A stretch of DNA of 64,000 nucleotides. Origin: Prescottella sp. R16 (GTDB taxonomy: Bacteria; Actinomycetota; Actinomycetes; Mycobacteriales; Mycobacteriaceae). Shown in pieces: positions 25,840-34,226 of the stretch; the first letter of the stretch is position 1, and every line of letters begins with the position of its first letter. Both the position numbers and the translations under genes were made by a program. The notes below the pieces were generated by a model. That model had not been told where the DNA came from. It saw nothing but the letters and a program-made list of their open reading frames with translations, and did not search any database. The stretch is taken from contig NZ_CP130943.1 of assembly GCF_030656875.1 (NCBI RefSeq), positions 1,922,001 to 1,986,000 on the forward strand. Reading direction: 5' to 3'.

Positions 25840-26963
25840 GGATCGGCATGGTCTGCCCGTACTCGTTCGACGTGCCGGGCGGCGTCCAGGCGCACGTCGT
25901 CGAGTTGGCGCAGGTGTTCATCGAACGCGGGCACAAGGTCAGCGTCCTGGCGCCCGCGTCGGAGGGCACCGAGCTGCCGGACTTCGTGGTGTCGGCGGGC
26001 CGTGCCGTCGCGATCCCCTACAACGGGTCGGTGGCGCGGCTGACGTTCGGACCGGTGTCGTACGCGCGGACCCGGCGCTGGATCGCCGACGGTGACTTCG
26101 ACGTCCTGCACATCCACGAACCGAACGCGCCGAGCCTGTCGATGCTCGCCATGAAGATCGCGGAGGGGCCGATCGTCGCGACGTTCCACACGTCGACGAC
26201 GAAATCGTTGGTGCTCAGTACGTTCCAGGGGGTGCTGCAGCCGTATCTGGAGAAGATCAGCGGACGGATCGCGGTGTCCGAGCTGGCCAGGCGCTGGCAG
26301 GTGGAATCGCTCGGCTCGGACGCCGTCGAGATCCCCAACGGGGTCGACGTGCCGGCGTTCGCGAACGCGCAGCCGCTGCCCGGGTATCCGCGGGCCGGTA
26401 AGACGGTGCTGTTCCTCGGCCGCTACGACGAACCCCGCAAGGGCATGGCCGTTCTGCTCGGGGCGCTGCCCGCGCTCGTCGAGACGTACCCGGACCTCGA
26501 GGTTCTCGTCGTCGGCCGCGGTGACGAGGACAAGCTCCGCAAGGACGCCGGACGGTACGCGAAGCACCTGCGGCTGCTCGGCCAGGTCAGTGACGCGGAG
26601 AAGGCGTCGGCGCTGCGCAGTGTCGACGCGTACTGTGCCCCCAACCTCGGGGGCGAGAGTTTCGGCATCGTGCTGGTGGAGGCGATGGCGGCCGGCGCCC
26701 CCGTCGTGGCCAGTGAGCTCGACGCGTTCCGTCGGGTGCTGCGCGACGGGACCGCGGGCCTGCTGGTGCCGGTCGGGGATTCGGCGGCGCTGGCGTCCGC
26801 ACTCGACGCCGTCCTCGGTGACGAGGATCGTCGCCGCGCGCTGACCGACGTCGCGAGTGTCGTGGTGAGCGAATACGACTGGCCGGTGGTCGCCGAGCAG
26901 ATCCTGCGCGTGTACGAGACGGTCACCGTCGGATCGTCCGGGGTCCGTGAGGTGCGGTCGTGA
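25836..26963 (+). CDS. pimA: Phosphatidylinositol alpha-mannosyltransferase
   Basis: 375-residue GT4 (GT-B) enzyme that transfers mannose from GDP-mannose to the 2-position of phosphatidylinositol. It begins MRIGMVCPYSFDVPGGVQAH with the glycine-rich acceptor loop. The donor site EX7E motif falls in NLGGESFGIVLVEAMA. Length and neighbours match mycobacterial PimA. ATG 25836 overlaps the patA stop, which decides the start against in-frame codons further upstream. Confidence 0.95.
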   Translation: MRIGMVCPYSFDVPGGVQAHVVELAQVFIERGHKVSVLAPASEGTELPDFVVSAGRAVAIPYNGSVARLTFGPVSYARTRRWIADGDFDVLHIHEPNAPSLSMLAMKIAEGPIVATFHTSTTKSLVLSTFQGVLQPYLEKISGRIAVSELARRWQVESLGSDAVEIPNGVDVPAFANAQPLPGYPRAGKTVLFLGRYDEPRKGMAVLLGALPALVETYPDLEVLVVGRGDEDKLRKDAGRYAKHLRLLGQVSDAEKASALRSVDAYCAPNLGGESFGIVLVEAMAAGAPVVASELDAFRRVLRDGTAGLLVPVGDSAALASALDAVLGDEDRRRALTDVASVVVSEYDWPVVAEQILRVYETVTVGSSGVREVRS

Positions 26964-27973
26964 CGTTCTCGGCGACGACGATCCTGATCGTCGCGCTGAT
27001 CGCCGCGGTCGTCGTGGTGATCGGTGCGTGGGCGTACGCGACGGCGAACCGGCTGGACCGGTTGCACGTGCGGTCGGACCTGTCCTGGCAGGCTCTCGAC
27101 GCCGCCCTGGCCCGCCGGTCGGTGGTGGTGCGGGCGATCGCGTCGGCGATGAACGGTCCGGTGGAGAGTCGGCGGCTGACGGCCCTCGCCGGGCAGGCCG
27201 AACGGGCCGACCGGACGCACCGGGAGACGGCGGAGAACGCGCTGTCGGCGGTGCTCGCGAACATCGACACGCACACCCTGCCGCCGCAGCTGGTGGCGGA
27301 ACTGGCCGACGCGGAGGCCCGGGTACTGATCGCTCGCCGCTTCCACAACGATGCGGTCCGAGACACCCTCGCGTTGCGGACCCGGCGGCCGGTGCGGTGG
27401 CTGCATCTGGGCGGTACCGCGCCGCTGCCCACCTACTTCGAGATCGCCGAACGCACCGAGCCGTCGGGGCTGCAGCCCGACGAGGTACGCACGTCCGCCC
27501 GCGTCGTCCTGCTCGACCCGCGCGGTCGGGTCCTGCTGCTGCGCGGGCACGATCCGCAGTCCCCGGACGCGCAGTTCTGGTTCACGGTCGGCGGGGCCGT
27601 CGAATCGGGGGAGACGCTGCGGGACGCGGCGGTTCGCGAGATCGCCGAAGAAACGGGCCGGACACTGTCTCCCAGCGACTTGCGCGGGCCGCTGTGGCGG
27701 CGGGTCGCGATCTTCCCGTTCGCGGGTGACCTGATCCGCTCCGAGGAACTGTTCTTCGCCGTCCGGACCGACGAGTTCGTCCCGCACGGACGGGGTTTCA
27801 CCGAACTCGAGCAGCGCACCGTCACCGAGCACCGGTGGTGCACGGCGGCGGAGATCCGGGCGATCCAGCAGGGTGGGGAGCCGGTGTACCCGCAGGATCT
27901 GGCCGATCTGCTGGGCGAGGCGAACCTCGTGGTCGTCCGGGTCGAGGACCCCGAGGTCCGGGCGATCCGCTGA
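26960..27973 (+). CDS. LemA-like/NUDIX fusion protein
   Basis: 337 residues in two parts. The first 150 hold one N-terminal helix (ILIVALIAAVVVVIGAWAYA) and a helical segment resembling LemA. Residues about 165-330 are a NUDIX hydrolase with a complete box at about 211-233 (G-x5-E-x7-RE-x2-EE-x-G within GGAVESGETLRDAAVREIAE). Such a membrane-anchored NUDIX enzyme would hydrolyse a nucleoside diphosphate derivative near the membrane; substrate unknown. It closes the PIM operon, overlapping the pimA stop (GTGA), as Rv2609c does in mycobacteria. Confidence 0.85.
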   Translation: MTFSATTILIVALIAAVVVVIGAWAYATANRLDRLHVRSDLSWQALDAALARRSVVVRAIASAMNGPVESRRLTALAGQAERADRTHRETAENALSAVLANIDTHTLPPQLVAELADAEARVLIARRFHNDAVRDTLALRTRRPVRWLHLGGTAPLPTYFEIAERTEPSGLQPDEVRTSARVVLLDPRGRVLLLRGHDPQSPDAQFWFTVGGAVESGETLRDAAVREIAEETGRTLSPSDLRGPLWRRVAIFPFAGDLIRSEELFFAVRTDEFVPHGRGFTELEQRTVTEHRWCTAAEIRAIQQGGEPVYPQDLADLLGEANLVVVRVEDPEVRAIR

Positions 27974-28038
27974 TGTGACCGACGCCATTGCGGTCCGGAT
28001 ATCCGGCACTGGCTATCGGTGCCGTGGCGGCGTCGTCC

Positions 28039-28044
28039 TAGAAT
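28039..28044 (+). promoter_or_regulatory. Likely -10 element of pdxS
   Basis: TAGAAT, close to the consensus, lies 77 bases before the pdxS start. No good -35 is visible. A perfect palindrome CCGGATATCCGG (27995-28006) lies about 35 bases upstream and could be an activator or repressor site. Confidence 0.45.
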
Positions 28045-28120
28045 TGCCCATGCGCTGCGGTGCCGAACGGGTCCGTGCGCACAAGATCATCCCCAGCCGG
28101 CGAGAACCCAGGAGATTGCT

Positions 28121-29023
28121 GTGAGCACCCCCGACACCACCCCCACTACCGGCACGGCGCGCGTCAAGCGGGGCATGGCCGAGATGCTCAAGGGCGGCGT
28201 CATCATGGACGTGGTCAACGCGGAGCAGGCCAAGATCGCCGAGGACGCCGGCGCTGTCGCCGTCATGGCACTCGAGCGGGTTCCGGCCGACATCCGCGCC
28301 CAGGGCGGTGTCTCGCGCATGTCGGATCCGGACATGATCGACGGCATCATCGAGGCCGTGTCGATCCCGGTCATGGCGAAGGCCCGCATCGGCCACTTCG
28401 TCGAGGCGCAGATCCTGCAGTCCCTCGGCGTCGACTACATCGACGAGTCCGAGGTCCTCACCCCGGCCGACTTCGAGAACCACATCGACAAGTTCGCGTT
28501 CACGGTGCCGTTCGTGTGTGGCGCCACCAACCTCGGCGAGGCGCTGCGCCGCATCAACGAGGGCGCCGCCATGATCCGCTCGAAGGGTGAGGCCGGTACC
28601 GGTGACGTCTCCAACGCCACCACCCACATGCGCAAGATCCGCCAGGAGATCCGCCGCCTGACGTCGCTGCCCGAGGACGAGCTGTACGTCGCCGCGAAGG
28701 AACTGCAGGCTCCGTACGACCTGGTCGTCGAGGTCGCCAAGGCCGGCAAGCTTCCCGTCACCCTGTTCACCGCCGGTGGCATCGCCACCCCCGCGGACGC
28801 GGCGATGATGATGCAGCTCGGCGCCGAGGGCGTGTTCGTCGGCTCCGGCATCTTCAAGTCCGGCAACCCGGCCGAGCGGGCCGCCGCGATCGTCAAGGCC
28901 ACCACGTTCCACGACGACCCCGACGTCCTCGCGAAGGTCTCGCGTGGTCTCGGTGAGGCCATGGTCGGCATCAACGTCGACGAGATCCCGCAGCCGCACC
29001 GTCTCGCCGAGCGCGGCTGGTAA
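28121..29023 (+). CDS. pdxS: Pyridoxal 5'-phosphate synthase subunit PdxS
   Basis: 300 residues, (beta/alpha)8 synthase that makes pyridoxal phosphate from ribose 5-phosphate, glyceraldehyde 3-phosphate and ammonia delivered by PdxT. Conserved features: [17 protein letters not shown] with the first catalytic lysine region, [30 protein letters not shown] with the Schiff-base lysine, and the phosphate site [13 protein letters not shown]. The GTG start has AGGAG upstream. PdxT is encoded about 2.2 kb downstream, after an oxygenase gene and tesB. Confidence 0.97.
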   Translation: MSTPDTTPTTGTARVKRGMAEMLKGGVIMDVVNAEQAKIAEDAGAVAVMALERVPADIRAQGGVSRMSDPDMIDGIIEAVSIPVMAKARIGHFVEAQILQSLGVDYIDESEVLTPADFENHIDKFAFTVPFVCGATNLGEALRRINEGAAMIRSKGEAGTGDVSNATTHMRKIRQEIRRLTSLPEDELYVAAKELQAPYDLVVEVAKAGKLPVTLFTAGGIATPADAAMMMQLGAEGVFVGSGIFKSGNPAERAAAIVKATTFHDDPDVLAKVSRGLGEAMVGINVDEIPQPHRLAERGW

Positions 29024-29043
29024 TTCGCGTTCACCAGGACGAA

Positions 29044-29079
29044 CAGGCCCACGCTGCAGAAGTCTGCAGCGTGGGCCTG
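29044..29079 (+). terminator. Terminator after pdxS
   Basis: 17-bp perfect arms (CAGGCCCACGCTGCAGA and its complement) are separated by two bases, 20 bases after the stop codon, so pdxS and the following oxygenase are probably separate transcripts. Confidence 0.85.
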
Positions 29080-29223
29080 CACTTTGTCGGCAGTGCCGGC
29101 GACGAAGTACCGTGGTCCGAAATGTGGTAGTTGCGTCGGGCTGTTCGCGGTGCGCCCGGGGCAGTGCACGATGCAGTGCCCGATCAGACTTCGGGTGACT
29201 GTCGCCCGGCGAAAGGACGAGTT

Positions 29224-30228
29224 GTGGAACAGGTGCCTTCCGGGCTTCCGATAGTCGACATGGCGCTGCTGAACGGCGATCCCGCCGACCGGTCGGCATT
29301 CCAGGAGCAACTCCGTCGGGCGACCCACGAGGTGGGATTCTTCTACCTCGTCGGTCACGGGTTCGACCGTGGCACGACGGACCGGTTGTTCGACAGCGCG
29401 CGAGCGTTCTTCGCCCTCCCCGAAGAGGACAAACTCGCGGTCGAAATGCTCGGCAGCCCGCAATTTCGCGGATACACCCGCTTCGGCGGTGAGTACACGC
29501 AGGGAAGCATCGACTGGCGCGAGCAGATCGATCTCGCGGCCGAGTACGCACCACTCGGGGACGAGCCCGCATATCTTCGACTCGACGGCCCCAATCAGTG
29601 GCCTCGGAACCTGCCCGGATTCCGCGAGATCATGACCGACTGGCAACATCGGTGCAGTGCCCTGGGGCTGCGCCTGATGCGCGAATGGGCGAGTTGCCTC
29701 GGTGCCCCGGAGGACATCTTCGACGACGCGTTCGCCGATCGCCCGTCCGCATTGATGAAGCTGGTCAGATATCCGGGCCGCGACAGTGCGGAAGACAAGC
29801 AGGGAGTCGGTGCGCACAAAGATCCCGGCGTGCTGACGCTGCTGCTCGTCGAGCCGGGCAAGGGCGGCCTCCAGGTCGAGTATCGAGGCTCCTGGATCGA
29901 TGTCCCTCCGGTCGCCGATGCGTTCGTCGTCAACATCGGAGAGCTGATGGAATATGCCACGGACGGCTATCTCAAGGCGACGATGCACCGAGTCCAATCG
30001 CCCGATCCGGGTACCGAACGTCTGTCCGTGCCCTTCTTCTTCAACCCGGCGCTACCGTCGACGATGCCACTGATCGAGTTGCCGGCCGACCTGCGCGCAG
30101 ATGCGCCCGGGGTGACGGAGGATCCGAACAACCGGATTTCGGGAACGTTCGGCGAGAACCTCCTCAAGGCGCGCCTTCGCGCCCACCCCGACGTGGCTCA
30201 GCGCTACCACGCCGATCTATTGACGTGA
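29224..30228 (+). CDS. Isopenicillin-N-synthase-like Fe(II)/2-oxoglutarate oxygenase
   Basis: 334 residues with the DIOX_N region (about 5-120) and the catalytic jelly roll. Iron ligands are His and Asp in GAHKDPGVL and the distal His in ATMHRVQSP; the R-x-S motif for the co-substrate is ERLSVPFF. The family modifies small molecules (hydroxylation, cyclisation, desaturation). The substrate here is unknown. The GTG start follows AAAGGA at good spacing. This gene is inserted between pdxS and tesB, which are closer together in mycobacteria, so it is probably a lineage-specific addition. Confidence 0.85.
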   Translation: MEQVPSGLPIVDMALLNGDPADRSAFQEQLRRATHEVGFFYLVGHGFDRGTTDRLFDSARAFFALPEEDKLAVEMLGSPQFRGYTRFGGEYTQGSIDWREQIDLAAEYAPLGDEPAYLRLDGPNQWPRNLPGFREIMTDWQHRCSALGLRLMREWASCLGAPEDIFDDAFADRPSALMKLVRYPGRDSAEDKQGVGAHKDPGVLTLLLVEPGKGGLQVEYRGSWIDVPPVADAFVVNIGELMEYATDGYLKATMHRVQSPDPGTERLSVPFFFNPALPSTMPLIELPADLRADAPGVTEDPNNRISGTFGENLLKARLRAHPDVAQRYHADLLT

Positions 30229-30374
30229 GCACGCCCGGTCGTCGACGATCCGGAGGCCGGCTTTCGTGCCGTGGAATAAGGGGCCCTCGTCCAGCGTGTC
30301 ACTCATCGTGTCAGGCTACCGGTCCGGGGCCGTTGCTAGCCTGAGCGCACGTGCAGCGGAAGGAGTTTCGTGTC

Positions 30375-31196
30375 ATGGCGAAGATCGAGGAGATTCTCGA
30401 GCTGGAGCGGCTCGAGAAGGACATCTACCGGGGTATCGCGACCGAGACGCTGTTGCCGCGCACGTTCGGTGGGCAGGTCGCCGGGCAGGCGCTGGTGTCC
30501 GCCGTCCGGACCGTCGACGAGGACTTCCACGTCCACTCCCTGCACGGCTACTTCCTGCGGCCCGGCAACCCGGTGATGCCGATCGTGTACCTCGTCGACC
30601 GGGTCCGGGACGGCCGCTCGTTCGCGACGCGGCGGGTCACCGCCGTGCAGGACGGGCAGGCGATCTTCACGATGTCGGTGTCGTTCCACGTCTTCGACGA
30701 CGGCATCGAGCACATGGATGCGATGCCGGACGTGCCCGCACCGGAGGAACTGCCGGATGTGGCGAGCCTCGGCGGTGCGGAGCTGCACTGGGAGTTCCGG
30801 GAGTGGGCGGACTGGGATCTGCGTTACGTGCCGGCCGACCGGATCGCCCGCAAACCCGGTGTGCCGGTGCAGCAGCAGGTGTGGTTCCGGTCCCGGGAAG
30901 CCCTGCCCGACGACCCGGTGTTCCACATCTGCACGCTCGCGTACATGAGCGACATGACGCTGCTGGCGTCGGCGAGCACCATCCACCCGGACACCCCGAT
31001 CCAGAGCGCGTCCCTCGACCACGCACTGTGGTTCATGCGCCCGTTCCGGGCCGACGACTGGCTGCTCTACGACCAGACGTCGCCGTCCGCCGGATTCGGC
31101 CGGGCCCTCACCGAGGGCCGGATCTTCGATCGTCGGGGCAACCTCGTGGCGGCCGTCGTGCAGGAGGGGCTGACGCGGCTGCTGCGCCGGGACTGA
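30375..31196 (+). CDS. tesB: Acyl-CoA thioesterase II
   Basis: 273 residues in a double hotdog fold: repeat one includes GGQVAGQALVSAVRTV and HSLHGYFLRPGN, repeat two includes SLDHALWFMRPF and the end GRIFDRRGNLVAAVVQEGLTR. It hydrolyses medium and long acyl-CoAs. ATG 30375 has AAGGAG at 30359-30364. An in-frame GTG at 30351 lies nine bases after a TAGCCT -10 element and could be a leaderless alternative start, adding eight residues. Confidence 0.93.
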   Translation: MAKIEEILELERLEKDIYRGIATETLLPRTFGGQVAGQALVSAVRTVDEDFHVHSLHGYFLRPGNPVMPIVYLVDRVRDGRSFATRRVTAVQDGQAIFTMSVSFHVFDDGIEHMDAMPDVPAPEELPDVASLGGAELHWEFREWADWDLRYVPADRIARKPGVPVQQQVWFRSREALPDDPVFHICTLAYMSDMTLLASASTIHPDTPIQSASLDHALWFMRPFRADDWLLYDQTSPSAGFGRALTEGRIFDRRGNLVAAVVQEGLTRLLRRD

Positions 31197-31259
31197 CGGG
31201 CCGCGGCTGATAGCGTTTCCGTCTGTCAACGGCGTCGAACAGTGCAGGAAACATCTCTC

Positions 31260-31865
31260 GTGACCAATCAACCGACCATCGGCGTACTCGCTCTGCAGGG
31301 CGACGTTCGTGAGCATCTCGCGGCACTCGACTCGTCCGGGGCGCGTGCCGTGAGTGTGCGCCGGCAGGCCGAACTCGAGTCCGTCGACGGACTGGTGATC
31401 CCGGGCGGCGAGTCGACGACGATGAGCCGACTGCTCACGGTGTTCGACCTCCTCGAACCTCTGCGCGCCCGCCTGAAGGAGGGCCTGCCCGCGTACGGGT
31501 CGTGCGCCGGCATGATCCTGCTCGCGAGCGAAGTCCTCGACACCCGGCCCGACGCGGAACACCTCGACGGACTCGACATCACGGTGCGGCGCAACGCGTT
31601 CGGACGTCAGGTCGACTCGTTCGAGGCCGATCTGGACTTCGCGGGCGTCGACGGCGGCCCGGTGCGGTCGGTGTTCATCCGGGCACCGTGGGTCGAGCGG
31701 GTCGGCCCGGGCGTCGACGTCCTGGCCCGGGTACCGGAAGGCCCCGCCGCGGGCGCCGTGGTGGCGGTGCGGCAGGGCCCGGTGCTGGCGACGTCGTTCC
31801 ATCCGGAGGTGACCGGCGATCGTCGCGTCCACGGACTGTTCGTGGACATGGTGCGCGGAAACTGA
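31260..31865 (+). CDS. pdxT: Pyridoxal 5'-phosphate synthase glutaminase PdxT
   Basis: 201-residue class I glutaminase that feeds ammonia to PdxS. The nucleophile is Cys82 in YGSCAGM, and the His-Glu pair is in SFHPEVTG. The N-terminal [12 protein letters not shown] and PGGESTT motifs are typical. A TAGCGT -10-like hexamer at 31211-31216 suggests its own promoter in the tesB-pdxT gap. GTG 31260 is preferred; six codons upstream is another in-frame start. Confidence 0.96.
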   Translation: MTNQPTIGVLALQGDVREHLAALDSSGARAVSVRRQAELESVDGLVIPGGESTTMSRLLTVFDLLEPLRARLKEGLPAYGSCAGMILLASEVLDTRPDAEHLDGLDITVRRNAFGRQVDSFEADLDFAGVDGGPVRSVFIRAPWVERVGPGVDVLARVPEGPAAGAVVAVRQGPVLATSFHPEVTGDRRVHGLFVDMVRGN

Positions 31866-31869
31866 CCCG

Positions 31870-31899
31870 ACGGTGCGGGGAACCGTGGTTCCCCGCACC
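31870..31899. terminator. Hairpin between pdxT and the mycolyltransferase gene
   Basis: 14-base arms (CGGTGCGGGGAACC and GGTTCCCCGCACCG) nearly touch, between two converging genes. Likely a bidirectional terminator. Confidence 0.8.
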
Positions 31900-31916
31900 G
31901 GGTCACCGGCGTCCGG

Positions 31917-32957
31917 TCACCACGCGTTCAGCGTGTTGAGGATCTGGCCGCGGGACTTCCACAACTGCTCCGACCAGTAACCCCACGCGTGCGTGCCGCG
32001 CGGCGTGAAGTCGTACGTCGCGGGAATGCCGAGACTGTTCAACCGCACCTCGAACGCCTTGGTGTTGGCCAGGGAGATGGTTTCGAGACCCATCGCGGTG
32101 GACGTGTTGAACGAGGTGGTCAGGCCCGCGGAACCGGCCGAACCCATCGAGCCGGTGTCGGACGAGCCGAGTGAACCGAGGAACCAGCCGGGGGTGTCGT
32201 ACTGGCCGGGCAGGCCGCTGCCGGACGAAATGTACATCGACAGCCCGCGCAGCTTGTCGGCGAACACGAACGGATCGTTGCGCATCCAGGCCGGATCCCA
32301 CGGCGGGCCCCACATGGCGTCCGAGTTGTAGCGGCCGGCGTCGAGCATCGCGATGCGGATCATTTCGCGCATGCCGGGCGCGGACAGGTTGAGGTATCCG
32401 GAGTAGGAACCCGCGAACTTGAACTGGTCGCGGTGGTACGCGGCCAGGGTGAGTGCGGCGGATCCGCCCATCGACAGGCCGGTCACCGCATTGTTGGTGC
32501 GGGAGACGCCGCGGGTCTCGAGGTAGGCGGGCAGTTCCTGGGTGAGGAACGTCTCCCACTTGTAGGTGATCTGCTGGCCGTTGAAGTTGCTGGGCCCGTA
32601 CCAGTCCGAGTAGAAACTCGACTCGCCGCCGACCGGCAGCACGAGGGTGATGTTGTCGTTGCGGAACTGGTCGAACGCGTTGGTCTCGAACGACCACGCA
32701 TTGCGGTCGTCCCGTGCTCGCATGCCGTCGAGCAGATAGAGCGCCGCGTTGCCGCCGCGGGCCGCCCACTGGATCTGGACCTTGATCGGCCCCATGCTCG
32801 AATCGACGAACACCTCCTCGTAGCCACCCCACGGCGAGGCCTGGGCGGTTGCGGGCGTGGCAGCCACCGCGAGCCCGGGCGCCAGCAGGGCTGCCGCTCC
32901 GAGTCCGGCCAGCCGCTTCTTCCACCGTTCGGTGAAGCCCGGTCTGTGAGTGCGCAT
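31917..32957 (-). CDS. Antigen 85-like mycolyltransferase/esterase
   Basis: 346 residues with a Sec signal (MRTHRPGFTERWKKRLAGLG onward, cleavage near TAQA-SPWG). Antigen 85 (Esterase D) fold: nucleophile Ser162 in GLSMGG and His323 in GTHAWGYW, with the acid probably in the YDTPGWFLG to NTKAFEVRL region. Such enzymes transfer mycolic acids between trehalose monomycolate and arabinogalactan or trehalose. The substrate-loop segment rich in Gly and Ser (GSLGSSDTGSMGSAGSAGL) is unusual-looking but in frame. The start has AAAGG just upstream. Confidence 0.9.
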   Translation of the reverse strand: MRTHRPGFTERWKKRLAGLGAAALLAPGLAVAATPATAQASPWGGYEEVFVDSSMGPIKVQIQWAARGGNAALYLLDGMRARDDRNAWSFETNAFDQFRNDNITLVLPVGGESSFYSDWYGPSNFNGQQITYKWETFLTQELPAYLETRGVSRTNNAVTGLSMGGSAALTLAAYHRDQFKFAGSYSGYLNLSAPGMREMIRIAMLDAGRYNSDAMWGPPWDPAWMRNDPFVFADKLRGLSMYISSGSGLPGQYDTPGWFLGSLGSSDTGSMGSAGSAGLTTSFNTSTAMGLETISLANTKAFEVRLNSLGIPATYDFTPRGTHAWGYWSEQLWKSRGQILNTLNAW

Positions 32958-33144
32958 TCGTTCGCCTTTCCCCCAACGATGCCGTCGTCCTCGTCGTCTC
33001 ACGCCCCCGCGCGGCGGACGTCCCGGCCCCGTCGATCTCGATGTCTCGTCAGTTTCGTCTCTGGAAGGGTGCTCTCGCGGACGGCGAGCGTCCGGAGAAC
33101 ACAACAAGTTCTACCCGATCGTGACCTTTCAGGGGAGTCGTGGA

Positions 33145-33173
33145 TTCGGATTCGGTGTGTGGACAGGTAGGAT
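33145..33173 (+). promoter_or_regulatory. Candidate promoter of yebC
   Basis: TTCGGA, 17 bases, TAGGAT, located about 85 bases before the yebC ATG within the roughly 300-base gap that also holds the divergent mycolyltransferase upstream region. Confidence 0.5.
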
Positions 33174-33256
33174 CGATTTTCCGACATGTGTGCAGTGGTA
33201 CCGCCGTGGGAGTCGTAGTTTCTGTCACGGCACGCTGCAGAAAGGGGCTCCCACGA

Positions 33257-34009
33257 ATGGCCGGTCACTCCAAATGGGCCACCACCAAGCACAAGAAGGC
33301 TGCGCTCGACGCCAAGCGCGGCAAGATGTTCGCGAAGCTGATCAAGAACATCGAGGTGGCAGCTCGTATGGGTGGTGGAGATCCGGCGGGTAACCCCACG
33401 CTGTTCGACGCCATCCAGAAGGCCAAGAAGAACTCGGTCCCCAACGACAACATCGAACGGGCCCGCAAGCGTGGTGGCGGCGAGGAAGCCGGCGGCGCCG
33501 ACTGGCAGACCATCATGTACGAGGGCTACGGCCCCAACGGTGTCGCCGTCCTGATCGAGTGCCTCACCGACAACCGCAACCGTGCAGCCGGCGAGGTCCG
33601 GACCGCGATGACCCGCAACGGTGGCAACATGGCCGACCCGGGTTCGGTCTCCTACCTGTTCACCCGCAAGGGCGTTGTGGTGCTGGAGAAGAACGACCGC
33701 ACCGAGGACGACCTGCTCGAGGTCGTGCTCGAGGCGGGTGCCGAGGAGATCAACGACCTCGGCGACACGTTCGAGGTCGTGTGCGAGGCCGGCGACCTGA
33801 TCCCGGTGCGGACCGCACTGGTCGACGCCGGTGTCGAATACGAATCGGCCGACCCGGACTTCCGGGCGTCGGTCGAGGTCCCCGTCGACGCCGAGGCCGC
33901 CCGCAAGGTGTTCAAGCTGGTCGACGCGCTCGAGGATTGCGACGACGTGCAGAACGTCTACACCAACGTCGACATCTCCGACGAGGTGCTCGCGGAACTC
34001 GACGCGTAA
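33257..34009 (+). CDS. yebC: YebC/TACO1-family protein
   Basis: 250 residues beginning [20 protein letters not shown], the family signature, with the full three-domain length. Members act as transcription regulators or, by recent work on related proteins, help ribosomes through proline-rich stretches; which applies here is unknown. Gene order yebC then ruvCAB is common in bacteria, here interrupted by two accessory genes. Confidence 0.95.
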   Translation: MAGHSKWATTKHKKAALDAKRGKMFAKLIKNIEVAARMGGGDPAGNPTLFDAIQKAKKNSVPNDNIERARKRGGGEEAGGADWQTIMYEGYGPNGVAVLIECLTDNRNRAAGEVRTAMTRNGGNMADPGSVSYLFTRKGVVVLEKNDRTEDDLLEVVLEAGAEEINDLGDTFEVVCEAGDLIPVRTALVDAGVEYESADPDFRASVEVPVDAEAARKVFKLVDALEDCDDVQNVYTNVDISDEVLAELDA

Positions 34010-34038
34010 CGAGACCTCGAGCGGTCCGACCGCCGACG

Positions 34039-34080
34039 AACTCCCGCCGGGGAACGGGTGACCGTTCCCCGGCGGGAGTT
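34039..34080 (+). terminator. Strong terminator after yebC
   Basis: A perfect 19-bp stem (starting AACTCCCGCCGGGG) has a GTGA tetraloop, a GNRA-type loop, 29 bases after the stop codon. Confidence 0.9.
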
Positions 34081-34226
34081 CTGCGTTCCACGGTCGGGCC
34101 GGCCGCGCGGACGACCCGCGAGTGACCGATGTCACGAACTCTCCCGCCCGGCGGGACGCGTGATGGCCGCGGCCCGGTCCCTGTCCCTAGCGTTCAGCGC
34201 ACTATCCCGAGAACAGGAGAGTGCCT

